A stretch of DNA of 64,000 nt from Rhodocista pekingensis (GCF_042665545.1 NZ_JBHTCM010000004.1:558001-622000), one strand, 5' to 3'; numbered from the stretch's first letter, positions 16,776 through 27,052 are shown. Notes: generated by a model from the letters alone, not told the origin. Program-made: numbers and translations.

Positions 16776-17842
16776 CAGACGGCAGCCGCCTCGGTGGCTT
16801 CGGGGGAAGGAGCAGCGGCTTCCAGAGCCGCCTGCAAGCGGGCCAGCTCGTCCCGGATCTTCTCGTTGAAGCCGTGGACGACCAGATCGCCGGCGACGCC
16901 GATGGCATTGGCGAAACCAAGGGCATCGGTGCCGCCATGGCTCTTCACGCAGACGCCGCGCAGCCCCAGGAACATGGCGCCGTTGTAGCGGCGCGGATCG
17001 GTCCGCAGCCGCAGCTTCTGGAAGGCGCCATGGGCCAGCAGATAGCCCAGCTTCGCCAGCAGCGACGACTTGAAGGTCCGCTTCAGGAACTCGGCATAGA
17101 GCTTGGCCGTGCCTTCCGCCGTCTTCAGGGCGATATTGCCGCTGAACCCGTCGGTCACGATCACGTCCACGCTGCCGGCGGCGATGTCGTTGCCCTCGAC
17201 GAAGCCACGGAAGTTCTTCGCCAGGGCCGAAGCGCGCAGCGCGCTGGCGGCCTGCCGGATCGACTCGTGACCCTTCTGCTCCTCCGACCCGACGTTCAGC
17301 AGACCGACCGTCGGCTCCAGCAGGCCCAGGACGGTGCGCGAGAACACCGTGCCCATGACCGCGAACTGGACGAGGTTGTCCGCATCGCATTCGAGGTTGG
17401 CGCCGAGGTCGAGCATCACGCTCTCCCCCCGCAGCGTGGGGAAGAACGAGGCGATCGCCGGCCGGTCGATGCCCGGCAGCGTCTTCAGCACGAACTTCGC
17501 CATCGCCATCAGGGCGCCGGTGTTCCCGGCGGAGACGACGCAGGCAGCCTCACCCGACGCCACGGCATCGATGGCGAGCCGCATGGACGAGGTGCGGCCG
17601 GCACGAAGCGCCACCGAGGGCTTGGCGTCCCCGGCGATGGCATCGGGCGTGTGCCGGACAGTGGAGACCGCCGCCAGCGCGGGGTATCGGGCGAGCAACG
17701 GACGGATCCGCTCCTCGTCCCCCACGAACAGGTAGTCGACGTTCGGGCACCGCTCCCGGGCGATGTCCGCTCCGGCGACGACCATGTCAGGGGCATGGTC
17801 CCCGCCCATGGCGTCGAGGGCGATACAGAAGCGCTCGCTCAC
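16775..17842 (-). CDS. plsX: Phosphate acyltransferase PlsX
   Basis: Makes acyl-phosphate from acyl-ACP for the first step of phospholipid synthesis (with PlsY). 355 residues. The N-terminus IALDAMGGDHAPDMVVAGA is diagnostic, followed by SAGNTGALMAMAKFVLKTLP, a segment with EGNDIAAGSVDVIVTDGFSG, and RYNGAMFLGLRGVCVKSHGG. It starts with GTG. It lies between rpmF (62 bp upstream) and fabH (1-base overlap) in the conserved DUF177-rpmF-plsX-fabH order. Confidence 0.96.
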   Translation of the reverse strand: MSERFCIALDAMGGDHAPDMVVAGADIARERCPNVDYLFVGDEERIRPLLARYPALAAVSTVRHTPDAIAGDAKPSVALRAGRTSSMRLAIDAVASGEAACVVSAGNTGALMAMAKFVLKTLPGIDRPAIASFFPTLRGESVMLDLGANLECDADNLVQFAVMGTVFSRTVLGLLEPTVGLLNVGSEEQKGHESIRQAASALRASALAKNFRGFVEGNDIAAGSVDVIVTDGFSGNIALKTAEGTAKLYAEFLKRTFKSSLLAKLGYLLAHGAFQKLRLRTDPRRYNGAMFLGLRGVCVKSHGGTDALGFANAIGVAGDLVVHGFNEKIRDELARLQAALEAAAPSPEATEAAAV

Positions 17843-17903
17843 GGATCAGGCGGGTCCTTCGCCGCTGGCTGACAAACCGGTCAAGGGGTCTCCCCCGTCG
17901 AGG

Positions 17904-18086
17904 TCAGGCCGAAGCGTTCTGCACAACCTCGCGGCCGTCGTAGTGGCCGCAGGAACCGCAGACATGGTGGGGGCGCTTCAGCTCACCGCAGTTCGGGCAC
18001 TCGCCGTAGGCCGAGCCCTTCAGCGCGTGGTGCGACCGCCGCATGTCACGCCGCGACTTGGAGGTCTTCTTCTTAGGAACAGCCAT
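17904..18086 (-). CDS. rpmF: 50S ribosomal protein L32
   Basis: 60-residue zinc-ribbon ribosomal protein. The start MAVPKKKTSKSRRDMRRSHH is diagnostic; three codons of in-frame extension are ignored. The two CxxC pairs of the zinc ribbon are in CPNCGELKRPHHVCGSCG. It lies between the DUF177 gene and plsX. A stable hairpin precedes it, described separately. Confidence 0.97.
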   Translation of the reverse strand: MAVPKKKTSKSRRDMRRSHHALKGSAYGECPNCGELKRPHHVCGSCGHYDGREVVQNASA

Positions 18087-18108
18087 GATCGTCAACTCGC
18101 AATTTATA

Positions 18109-18130
18109 AGGCGGCCACGGGGGGCCGCCT
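18109..18130 (-). promoter_or_regulatory. rpmF: Hairpin in the rpmF leader
   Basis: On the minus strand an 8-bp stem (AGGCGGCC / GGCCGCCT) with a 6-base loop is followed by TATAAATT, 22 bases before the rpmF ATG. It could be a weak terminator/attenuator between the DUF177 gene and rpmF, or an autoregulatory L32 structure. No strong U-run is present, so the role is open. Confidence 0.4.
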
Positions 18131-18187
18131 GGGTCGGAGCGCTTGGATACTGGAATTGCTCCCAGGGGGCAAGCGAGAATCCTGACT

Positions 18188-18760
18188 TTAGGTGGGGCGC
18201 TTCAGCCTTGCAAGCTCAGCGAAGGGATTGGGCCGGGCCGCCTCGACGACCGCCCCCTCCTCCTCCGGCTCCACGATGTCCTCGAAACTGGCCCCCTCCT
18301 TGCGGGGATAGGGATCGAGCGCCAGCGACAGGTGCTGGGCAGCCAGTTCCCCGATGTCGATGATACCACGGGGCATGGCCTCGGGCACGTCGGCCTCCTC
18401 CAGCGCGGCGAAGGAGACCTCGATCTCCTCTTCCTCCGTCTCCTTGGGGAGCAGGTGGTCCGGCGCGAAAAGGGCTGAAAAGCTGTCCGCGACATGGGCG
18501 GCCACAGGCTCCAGCGTGACGACGCAGGTCTGCGTCACGTCCGCCTCCAGCTCGCCCGTGACGCGGACCATCTCGCCCCGCACCCGGCGCAGCCGCACGG
18601 TCGCCTTCAGGAAGGCGATGTCCTGGAGGTCGAAGCGGCGGGCCAGGGCTGCGCGCTCCGCCGCCGTCGCCTCGATCTTCTCGACCATGCCGCCGGGCGA
18701 CACGGTATCGGCGATCACGGGCCGGGAGAATTCCGGCGCCGTCCTTGCAGTTTCGGTCAT
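18188..18760 (-). CDS. DUF177 (YceD) family protein
   Basis: 190-residue member of the DUF177/YceD group encoded next to rpmF in most bacteria and linked to 23S rRNA maturation in some organisms and plants. Seen are VRGEMVRVTGELEADVTQTC followed by VVTLEPVAAHVADSFSALF, which in the family form the conserved beta-sheet core, then an acidic stretch and LDPYPRKEGASF. I chose the ATG at 18760, with GGAG 9 bases before it; a GTG at 18769 overlaps the upstream stop but lacks a good site. It is 5 bases downstream of the chaperone gene. Confidence 0.85.
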   Translation of the reverse strand: MTETARTAPEFSRPVIADTVSPGGMVEKIEATAAERAALARRFDLQDIAFLKATVRLRRVRGEMVRVTGELEADVTQTCVVTLEPVAAHVADSFSALFAPDHLLPKETEEEEIEVSFAALEEADVPEAMPRGIIDIGELAAQHLSLALDPYPRKEGASFEDIVEPEEEGAVVEAARPNPFAELARLKRPT

Positions 18761-18765
18761 GTCGA

Positions 18766-19332
18766 TCACTCCGCTTGCGGCGCCGGCCCGAACTCGACCT
18801 CGCCCGCCAGCAGGCGGTCCGCCGGGAAGCTGTCCAGGGCGGCGGCCTCACGCCTCACATAGTCGGCGACCCGGCGGACGGCCGCCCGCTCCGGCAGGGT
18901 GGAGCCGAACAGATTGCGGTCCAGCGCATTCTCCAGCGCCTCGGGCGCGGCATCCGCCGCGAGCCCCGAGTCGTAGGCGGCGACGCGCCCGTAATAGTGG
19001 GACGCCAGCTCCTTCACCTTGCGCCCGACACTCAGATCGTAGACCCCGATCTCCCGCAGCCCCGAATCCATCTCCGCGAACATGAAGTCGAACAGGGCCT
19101 GATTGAACGCGGCTGCACGCTCCCCCTCCTTCGCCAGCCGGCGCATGACCAGCCAGGCGTGCAGCGACACCATCTCGAAGCGCCCCTCGAAGGTGTCGGG
19201 CACGCCGCAGTCCCGGTAGAAGCCGGGCAGGCGCGCCTGGGTCACGATACGGCCATAAAGCAGCGCCACGGTGCGCTTGGTGTTCGGGCGGAACAGGCGT
19301 GTCAGCACGGGAAGCGTGTCCAGAAGGGGCAC
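18766..19332 (-). CDS. Ubiquinol-cytochrome c chaperone family protein
   Basis: Member of the CBP3/UQCC1-like family associated with cytochrome bc1 assembly. Recognisable are LYGRIVTQARLPGFYRDCGV, PDTFEGRFEMVSLHAWLVMR and FAEMDSGLREIGVYDLSVGR, the conserved core of the family. There is no ATG at the expected place: a GTG at 19332 (chosen), a GTG at 19308 and a TTG at 19407 are all possible and none has a clear Shine-Dalgarno sequence. It opens the leftward DUF177-rpmF-plsX-fabH-ihfA block, as in other alphaproteobacteria, and diverges from bamE. Confidence 0.82.
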   Translation of the reverse strand: MPLLDTLPVLTRLFRPNTKRTVALLYGRIVTQARLPGFYRDCGVPDTFEGRFEMVSLHAWLVMRRLAKEGERAAAFNQALFDFMFAEMDSGLREIGVYDLSVGRKVKELASHYYGRVAAYDSGLAADAAPEALENALDRNLFGSTLPERAAVRRVADYVRREAAALDSFPADRLLAGEVEFGPAPQAE

Positions 19333-19495
19333 AGGGCCGGCCGACGACGGGGGCGTCGTTGACAGGCCGCGGCGGCGGATGCGAATGTCACCCGCCAAAT
19401 GGGGCAAGGAGCCGGGGCAGTCAAGCAGACCTTGGAGCCCCCGCCCCCGATGCGACGCCGCGTGCGGCCCTCCGGAAACAGCGACGCCTCAGACG

Positions 19496-19966
19496 ATGCA
19501 CAAGCGATCCACCCTCCTGCTTCTGACCGCCGGCCTCGCGCTGGCCGGCTGCTCGCCGATCGTCGCCACCCGCGGGAACCTGACCGACACGCAACGTCTG
19601 TCGGAGATCCAGCCCGGGGCGACCTCGCGCGACCAGGTGCAGTACCTGCTCGGCTATCCGACGGCGACCGGAACGGTCGATCCGAACGTCTGGTACTATA
19701 TCGGCCGCCGCACGGAGCAGACGGCCTTCTTCCAGCCCGATGTGGTGGAGCAGCGGATCGTCCGCATCCGCTTCGACGGCAACGGCACCGTCGCAGCGCT
19801 GGACGAGATCGACGGCAACGCCGCCCGCGCCATCGATCCGTCCGAGGCGGCGACGCCGACGGTCGGGCGCGACATGAGCTTCCTGGAACAGCTCGTCGGC
19901 AACCTGAACCGTCCGACGCGCAAGAAGAAGGACGACGACAAGAAGAAGAAGGGCGGCAGGCGTTAG
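19496..19966 (+). CDS. bamE: Outer-membrane assembly lipoprotein BamE (SmpA/OmlA family)
   Basis: Small lipoprotein of the BAM complex for outer-membrane protein insertion. 156 residues: signal peptide with lipobox LALAGC (Cys19), then the SmpA/OmlA domain with RLSEIQPGATSRDQVQYLLG, YPTATGTVDPNVWYYIGRRT and RIVRIRFDGNGTVAALDEID. After the domain is a long tail ending in an unusually lysine-rich stretch (RKKKDDDKKKKGGRR), which may contact phospholipid or peptidoglycan. Divergent from the chaperone gene, as is usual in this group. Confidence 0.92.
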   Translation: MHKRSTLLLLTAGLALAGCSPIVATRGNLTDTQRLSEIQPGATSRDQVQYLLGYPTATGTVDPNVWYYIGRRTEQTAFFQPDVVEQRIVRIRFDGNGTVAALDEIDGNAARAIDPSEAATPTVGRDMSFLEQLVGNLNRPTRKKKDDDKKKKGGRR

Positions 19967-20032
19967 GCCCGTCCCGCCCCCCCCCCGATTGCAGGGCCGC
20001 CGCGGAACGGTGGTCAGGCCCTCTGAAAAGGA

Positions 20033-20062
20033 AAGCCCCGGAACCTTGCGGTTCCGGGGCTT
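20033..20062. terminator. Bidirectional terminator between bamE and hppA
   Basis: A perfect 13-bp stem (AAGCCCCGGAACC / GGTTCCGGGGCTT) with a TTGC loop. CTTCTTCGTT follows on the plus side; on the minus side TTTCCTTTTC follows. It sits between the converging bamE and hppA stops and can end both transcripts. Confidence 0.85.
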
Positions 20063-20085
20063 CTTCGTTCCGACGGTCGGAACCG

Positions 20086-22215
<2,130 letters not shown>

Positions 22216-22307
22216 GACGTTCCCTTAGCCCGTTGGCGGCACCGGCGGGTCGGCCTCGTTCGAGGACCCGGTCGGGCTTGGCTCGGCCGGCGCCAGAAGA
22301 GTGCCGG

Positions 22308-22330
22308 GAAAATGCCACGGTGGCATTTTC
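22308..22330. promoter_or_regulatory. 23-bp palindrome upstream of hppA, candidate operator
   Basis: GAAAATGCCAC and GTGGCATTTTC are perfect inverted repeats around one central G, 93 bp upstream of the hppA ATG. Two more TGGCA half-site-like copies follow (22332-22336 region and 22343-22347 region). No T-run follows on the minus strand, so a terminator is unlikely; symmetry and A/T flanks suggest a dimeric regulator site. Regulator unknown. Confidence 0.5.
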
Positions 22331-22480
22331 TTGGCAATCACATGGCAGGGCGTCAGATTGGCCGAAAGGCCGCAGGATTGCTGGGGTTTTGGCCTGTCCG
22401 GAGCCTATCCGGAAGGCGTGCGTCATTCCGCCGTCGCAGCACCGGCCGGGCGATTGCCACGGAGGGTCCGAGCCGCTCCG

Positions 22481-22933
22481 TCAGTAGGCCGGACGCTGGC
22501 TGACCGTCTGGATCAGCACATCCTTGACCACGTCCGCCCCCAGTTCCTTGACCGCTGCCTCCATCAGCTTCGAGCGCACCCCGGCCACGTCGATGATCTG
22601 GCCGTCGAGGACCTGTGCCTTGCCGATGTTGCCGTAGAGGGCCGTGAGGAAGGCGGCATTCAGGCGCGGGGAGATCAGCTTGACCTGCTCCTTCGTCGCC
22701 TCGTCCGGCACCTCGATGGCGACCGTCAGCATCACCGTCTGCTCCACCCGCTTGTCCCCGATCACGGGCAGGATCAGCGGTCCGATGGTGACGAAGGCCG
22801 GCGGCCCCACGGGCTTCGGCTTCTCCTCCGCGGCGTGGGCGCCGTCCTTGTGCTGACCGAACATGATGTAGCCGCCGACACCGCCACCGATCAGCATCAG
22901 AAGCGCGAGCGCGAACAGGACGATCTTCTTCAT
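22481..22933 (-). CDS. FliL-like membrane protein
   Basis: A 150-residue bitopic membrane protein. The start MKKIVLFALALLMLIGGGVG gives one N-terminal transmembrane helix; an in-frame extension to 22993 is ignored. After a charged linker with EEKPKPVGPP comes a FliL-type domain: AFVTIGPLILPVIGDKRVEQ, a strand VMLTVAIEVPDE, then AAFLTALYGNIG and VLIQTVSQRPAY at the end, where FliL proteins have a helical QxxxRxxF end. FliL supports the flagellar stator, but this gene is not in a flagellar cluster; it follows thiL and precedes hppA. I call it FliL-like rather than fliL. Confidence 0.6.
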   Translation of the reverse strand: MKKIVLFALALLMLIGGGVGGYIMFGQHKDGAHAAEEKPKPVGPPAFVTIGPLILPVIGDKRVEQTVMLTVAIEVPDEATKEQVKLISPRLNAAFLTALYGNIGKAQVLDGQIIDVAGVRSKLMEAAVKELGADVVKDVLIQTVSQRPAY

Positions 22934-23114
22934 GGGCGGTCCCGGCGCCGGGATGGCGCATCCGTAAGGAGTATAGCCCCGGCGGACGGGCAAGGCGATG
23001 GGCCGCCCGCCGCAGACGCTGCGGCAATCCCCCCGGATAAGGCCACAGCAGTCCTTTCGATTTCCTCAAGCACCGTCGCCCCCAGGAGGACCCGCCGATC
23101 CGGCGGGGCGGCCG

Positions 23115-24149
23115 TCAGAAATGCTGCCAGCCGGGGCGGTCGAGCGGCAGGGGCGCGCCTGCGGCGTCCAGTACCGTGACGGCCGGCCCCCCGGCGAGAA
23201 CACGGCCGATGCCGGTCACGGACACGCCACAGGCCCGGCCGGCGGCGAGCACCGCCGCCTCCCGCGCCGCCGGGGCGGTGAAGGCCAGCTCATAGTCGTC
23301 GCCGCCGGTCAGTACCGTCGCCAGCAGATCCGGCGCCGCCGCAAGCAGGGTCCGCGCCGCCGCGGACAGCGGCAGCCTGTCCGCCCGGATCTCGATCGCC
23401 ACGCCGGAGACGGCGGCGATATGGCCGAGGTCCGCGACCAGCCCGTCGGACACGTCCAGTCCGGCGCTGGCAAGCTCGCGCAGGGCCGGGGCGAAGGCCA
23501 GACGCGGCTCAGGTCGCCGCAGCCGGGCGACCAGCGGCGCCCAGTCCGCCGCCAGCGGCAGCGCCGCCGGCTCCCGTCCCAGCACGCGCAGCAGGGCCAG
23601 GGCGGCATCGCCCACCGTTCCGGTCAGGAAGACGAGATCGCCGGGACGCGCCCCCGCCCGCCGCACCATCCGCCCGGCCGGGACCAGTCCCAGGGCGCTG
23701 ACGGTCAGGGTGACGGGCCCGGAGGTCGAGACGGAATCACCGCCCAGCAGATGGATGCCGTAGCGCCGCTGATCCTCGCCCAGCCCGGCGCAGAAGCGGG
23801 CCAGCCAGTCTTCCGCGCAGTCCCGCGGCAGCGCCGTGACCAGGCTGTAGGCCAGCGGCACCGCCCCCTTGGCGGCAAGGTCGGAGAGGTTGACCCGCAG
23901 CAGCTTGGCCGCGATGTCCTCCGGCGGATCGTCGGGCAGGAAATGGACGCCGGCGACCATGGCGTCCGTCGTGACGACCAGCTCCATGCCCGCCGGCACG
24001 GCGACGGTGCCGGCATCGTCGGTCAGCCCGAAGGCCCCGGGATAGCCCTGGGCGAGCGGCTTCAGATAGCGGTCGATGCGGCCGAATTCGCCCGCGGCCG
24101 CGGGCGCAGCGGAACCGGGCGCGGCCGGGGTCGCGCCCTGCCCGGTCAC
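23115..24149 (-). CDS. thiL: Thiamine-monophosphate kinase
   Basis: ATP-dependent last step of thiamine diphosphate synthesis. 344 residues, AIR synthase-like fold. Motifs: GEFGRIDRYLKPLA at the N-terminus, TTDAMVAGVHFLPDDPPEDI, LLGGDSVSTSGPVTLT, LTGTVGDAALALL and the C-terminal GLDVSDGLVADLGHIA plus GGDDYELAFTA. It starts with GTG, 30 bp after the nusB stop, matching the usual nusB-thiL order. Confidence 0.93.
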   Translation of the reverse strand: MTGQGATPAAPGSAAPAAAGEFGRIDRYLKPLAQGYPGAFGLTDDAGTVAVPAGMELVVTTDAMVAGVHFLPDDPPEDIAAKLLRVNLSDLAAKGAVPLAYSLVTALPRDCAEDWLARFCAGLGEDQRRYGIHLLGGDSVSTSGPVTLTVSALGLVPAGRMVRRAGARPGDLVFLTGTVGDAALALLRVLGREPAALPLAADWAPLVARLRRPEPRLAFAPALRELASAGLDVSDGLVADLGHIAAVSGVAIEIRADRLPLSAAARTLLAAAPDLLATVLTGGDDYELAFTAPAAREAAVLAAGRACGVSVTGIGRVLAGGPAVTVLDAAGAPLPLDRPGWQHF

Positions 24150-24179
24150 CGGATGCCCCCGCTCACGGGCGGCCCCCGC

Positions 24180-24719
24180 TCACCGGCGCGTCTCGCGCGC
24201 CGCCATCTCCTCCGGGCGGAGCTGGCGGGCGATGCGGTCGAGCACGCCGTTGACCATCCCCGGCTCGCGGCCGGCGAAGAAGGCGTGGCCGACATCGATG
24301 TAGTCGTTGATGACGATGTGCGGCGCCACACCGGTGTTGCCCAGCAGTTCCCAGGCCCCGGCGCGCAGGATGGCGCGCAGGATCGGCTCCATCCGGTCCA
24401 GGCCCCACTGCCGGTCCAGCACCCCGGAGATGAGCTGGTCCGCATCGGCCTGCCGGGCCGTGACCCCGCGCACGATGTCGGCGAAGAGCTGCGGGTCGGC
24501 GGAGACGTAGTGGTCGCCGTCGATCTCCTGACCGAGACGGTGGCGCACGAACTCGCCGATCGCCGTCTCGCTCGGCGTGCCGCCCAGCTCGATCTGGTAG
24601 AGCGCCTGCACGGCGGCGAGCCGGGCAGCGCTACGCCGTGCCTTGGCCGACCCTGTCGGCTTGGGCGGGACCGGCTCGGCGGCCGGGGGCGGCGGGGAAA
24701 CTGTCTTCTTCGGGGGCAT
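24180..24719 (-). CDS. nusB: Transcription antitermination factor NusB
   Basis: All-helical RNA-binding protein that binds boxA with NusE for rRNA antitermination. 179 residues: an Ala/Pro-rich N-terminal extension of about 25 residues, the RNA-binding start KARRSAARLAAVQALYQIEL, and the C-terminal WELLGNTGVAPHIVINDYID and REPGMVNGVLDRIARQLRPE. It follows ribH by 22 bp in the conserved ribH-nusB order. Confidence 0.95.
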   Translation of the reverse strand: MPPKKTVSPPPPAAEPVPPKPTGSAKARRSAARLAAVQALYQIELGGTPSETAIGEFVRHRLGQEIDGDHYVSADPQLFADIVRGVTARQADADQLISGVLDRQWGLDRMEPILRAILRAGAWELLGNTGVAPHIVINDYIDVGHAFFAGREPGMVNGVLDRIARQLRPEEMAARETRR

Positions 24720-24741
24720 CTCGGTCCGGCCTTGCGGCGGG

Positions 24742-25206
24742 TCAGCGGGCGTAGAGCCGGAACTGGCGCTTCAGCTCGATCATATCAAGGCAGGCACGCG
24801 CAGCGCCCCCGCCCTTGTTCTTGTGGGCAACGGAGGCGCGGGCCCAGGCCTGCTCCTCGTTCTCCACGGTGAGGATGCCGTACCCGATCGCCAGCGTGTG
24901 ACGCAAGGCCAGGTCCTGCAGACCCCGCGCGCTCTCCACGCAGACGTAGTCGTAATGCGTGGTCTCGCCGCGGATGACGCAGCCCAGCGCGACATAGCCG
25001 TCGAAGCGGCGGCGGCCGGAATAGAAATCCATCGAGCGGACAGCGAACTGGATCGCCGCCGGAATCTCGAAGGCTCCCGGAACGCTGAACCGCTCATAGG
25101 TCGCGCCGGCCTTCTCCAGCTCGGCGATGGCGCCCCGGACCATTTCGTCGGCGAGGTCCTCGTAGAACCGGGCCTCGACGATCATGATGTGCGGCGCGTC
25201 GGCCAT
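24742..25206 (-). CDS. ribH: 6,7-dimethyl-8-ribityllumazine synthase
   Basis: Condenses the RibBA-derived four-carbon unit with the ribitylamino pyrimidine to lumazine. 154 residues, forms an icosahedral or decameric shell. Motifs: RFYEDLADEMVRGAIAELEK, FSVPGAFEIPAAIQFAVRSM, and GYVALGCVIRGETTHYDYVC, which holds the catalytic His. The C-terminal NKGGGAARACLDMIELKRQF is standard. Starts 29 bp after the ribBA stop. Confidence 0.95.
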   Translation of the reverse strand: MADAPHIMIVEARFYEDLADEMVRGAIAELEKAGATYERFSVPGAFEIPAAIQFAVRSMDFYSGRRRFDGYVALGCVIRGETTHYDYVCVESARGLQDLALRHTLAIGYGILTVENEEQAWARASVAHKNKGGGAARACLDMIELKRQFRLYAR

Positions 25207-25235
25207 GGCGGTCGTCTCCTCGGATGGGCCGGCCG

Positions 25236-26384
25236 TCAGGCCGGGCGGGTGGGTATGCCGCGCTGGCCGACGATGGTCAAGCCGTAGCCCTCCAGCCCCA
25301 CCACCGTCTTCTTCGTGTTGGTCAGCAGTTCCATCTCACGCACCCCCAGATCGTTCAGGATCTGGGCGCCGACACCGTAGTCGCGCAGCTCTGCGGCCGG
25401 GTGCTGACCATCGGCGTCCATGGCGCGCAGCCGCTCGGGCAGGCTGAAGGGCTGCGCCTCACGCAGCACGACGATGACGCCGCGGCCCTCCGCGGCGATC
25501 GCCTCCATCGCCGCCGGCAGCTCCCCGCCGGGACCGCGGCGGGCATCGCCCAGCAGGTCGTGGATCACGTCCAGCGCATGCATGCGGACCAGCACGGGAC
25601 CGCCACCGGCGATGCTGCCCTTGACCAGGGCGATGTGCTCCGCCCCGCTGATGCGGTTGCGGTAGACGATCATCTCGAAATGGCCGCCGTGATGGCTGGT
25701 GATCGAGGTGCGGTAGACGCGCTCGATCAGCGTCTCGGTGCGGCGGCGGTAGGCGATCAGGTCGGCGATGGTGCCGATCTTCAGCCCGTGGCGCTGGGCG
25801 AAGCCGACCAGATCGGGCAGCCGCGCCATGGTGCCGTCGTCGTTCATGATCTCGCAGATCACGCCCGACGGCAGCAGCCCGGCCATGCGGGCGAAATCCA
25901 CCGAGGCCTCGGTATGGCCGGCCCGGACGAGAACGCCGCCGTCACGCGCCAGCAGCGGGAAGACATGCCCCGGCGTGACGATGTCCGACGGCGTGCTGGC
26001 CGGGTCGATGGCGACCTGGATGGTGCGCGCCCGGTCGGCCGCGGAGATGCCCGTGGTAACGCCGGTGCGTGCCTCGATGGAGACGGTGAAGGCGGTCTGA
26101 TGGCGGGTGCCGTTCTGCTGCGCCATCAGCGGCAGGTTCAGCCGGCTGATCTGCTCCCCGTCCATGGCGAGGCAGACCAGCCCGCGGCCGTGCTTGGCCA
26201 TGAAGTTGATGACATCCGGCGTCGCCATCTGGGCCGGGATCACCAGATCGCCCTCGTTCTCCCGGTCCTCGTCATCGACCAGGATGAACATGCGGCCGGC
26301 GCGGGCCTCCTCGATCAGCTCTTCCGTGCTGGAGAGCACCGCCCGGTCCTCGGGCGGCAGGCGGACATCGTCCATCGCGGTCAT
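25236..26384 (-). CDS. ribB: 3,4-dihydroxy-2-butanone-4-phosphate synthase with degenerate GTP cyclohydrolase II domain (RibBX type)
   Basis: 382 residues. The N-terminal half (about 18-215) is a complete RibB: DDEDRENEGDLVIPAQMATP, RAGHTEASVDFARMAGL and the rest of the acidic active site, making dihydroxybutanone phosphate from ribulose 5-phosphate. The C-terminal half is GCH II-like, with the fold segments EHIALVKGSIAGGGPVLVRM and LTNTKKTVVGLEGYGL, but at the zinc site, where E. coli RibA has ECLTGDALFSLRCDCG, it reads LDVIHDLLGDARRG with no cysteines, and the QEGR motif is also gone. GTP cyclohydrolase activity must come from another gene. The start overlaps the ribE stop by 4 bases. Confidence 0.9.
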   Translation of the reverse strand: MTAMDDVRLPPEDRAVLSSTEELIEEARAGRMFILVDDEDRENEGDLVIPAQMATPDVINFMAKHGRGLVCLAMDGEQISRLNLPLMAQQNGTRHQTAFTVSIEARTGVTTGISAADRARTIQVAIDPASTPSDIVTPGHVFPLLARDGGVLVRAGHTEASVDFARMAGLLPSGVICEIMNDDGTMARLPDLVGFAQRHGLKIGTIADLIAYRRRTETLIERVYRTSITSHHGGHFEMIVYRNRISGAEHIALVKGSIAGGGPVLVRMHALDVIHDLLGDARRGPGGELPAAMEAIAAEGRGVIVVLREAQPFSLPERLRAMDADGQHPAAELRDYGVGAQILNDLGVREMELLTNTKKTVVGLEGYGLTIVGQRGIPTRPA

Positions 26385-26971
26385 CCCAGGCTCTCCGCCA
26401 GCCGCGCCACGTACCGGGCCAGCATGTCCACCTCCATGTTCACACGTCCGCCGGGCCGGAGCGTTCCGAAGGTCGTGTGGGCACGGGTGTGCGGAATGAT
26501 GTTCACCCCGAACACGGGGCCGTCCACTTCATTCACCGTGAGCGAGACGCCGTCAAGCGCCACCGATCCCTTCGGCGCGATGAAGCGGGCAAGGGCGTCC
26601 GGCACCCGGAAGCGCCAGCGCGTGCTGTCGCCCTCCGGCACGACCGAGAGCACCTCCGCCACGCCATCGACATGGCCGGAGACGATATGGCCGCCCAGCT
26701 CGTCGCCCAGGCGCAGGGCCCGTTCCAGGTTGACCGGGGTGCCCACCTGCCAGTCGCCCAGGGTGGTCTTTGACAGGGTCTCCCCGGAGGCGTCCACGCG
26801 GAAGGCACCGGGCAGCAGCTCGACCACGGTCAGGCAGCAGCCGTTGCAGGCGATGCTGGCGCCCAGGTCGATGCTCCCGGTGTCGAAGCGGGTTCCGATG
26901 GTGAAACGGGTGTCGCCCCGGCGCTCGATGGCGGCGACATGACCGACGTCTGTGATGATGCCTGTGAACAT
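26381..26971 (-). CDS. ribE: Riboflavin synthase alpha chain
   Basis: Dismutates two lumazines to riboflavin. 196 residues composed of two similar lumazine-binding barrels: the first starts MFTGIITDVGHV and has IACNGCCLTVVE, the second has HIVSGHVDGVAEVLSVVPEG and VALDGVSLTVNEVDGPVFGV. The repeated CxLTV-type sequence (GCCLTVV and GVSLTVN) shows the duplication. Trimer in solution. Stop and ribBA start overlap as ATGA. 81 bp separate it from ribD. Confidence 0.95.
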   Translation of the reverse strand: MFTGIITDVGHVAAIERRGDTRFTIGTRFDTGSIDLGASIACNGCCLTVVELLPGAFRVDASGETLSKTTLGDWQVGTPVNLERALRLGDELGGHIVSGHVDGVAEVLSVVPEGDSTRWRFRVPDALARFIAPKGSVALDGVSLTVNEVDGPVFGVNIIPHTRAHTTFGTLRPGGRVNMEVDMLARYVARLAESLG

Positions 26972-27052
26972 GCAGCTAACCTAGGATGTCCCCCGCCCCC
27001 TGGCGAGCGTTTTGGATGCGCGGCCACCGCCGCGCGGTCGGATCCGGCGCGC

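Noticed and set aside
26972..27052. Possible FMN riboswitch in the riboflavin block
   Set aside because: The spacer before ribE is only 81 bp and shows none of the conserved FMN aptamer segments; I saw none elsewhere in the block. Infernal with RFN would be decisive.
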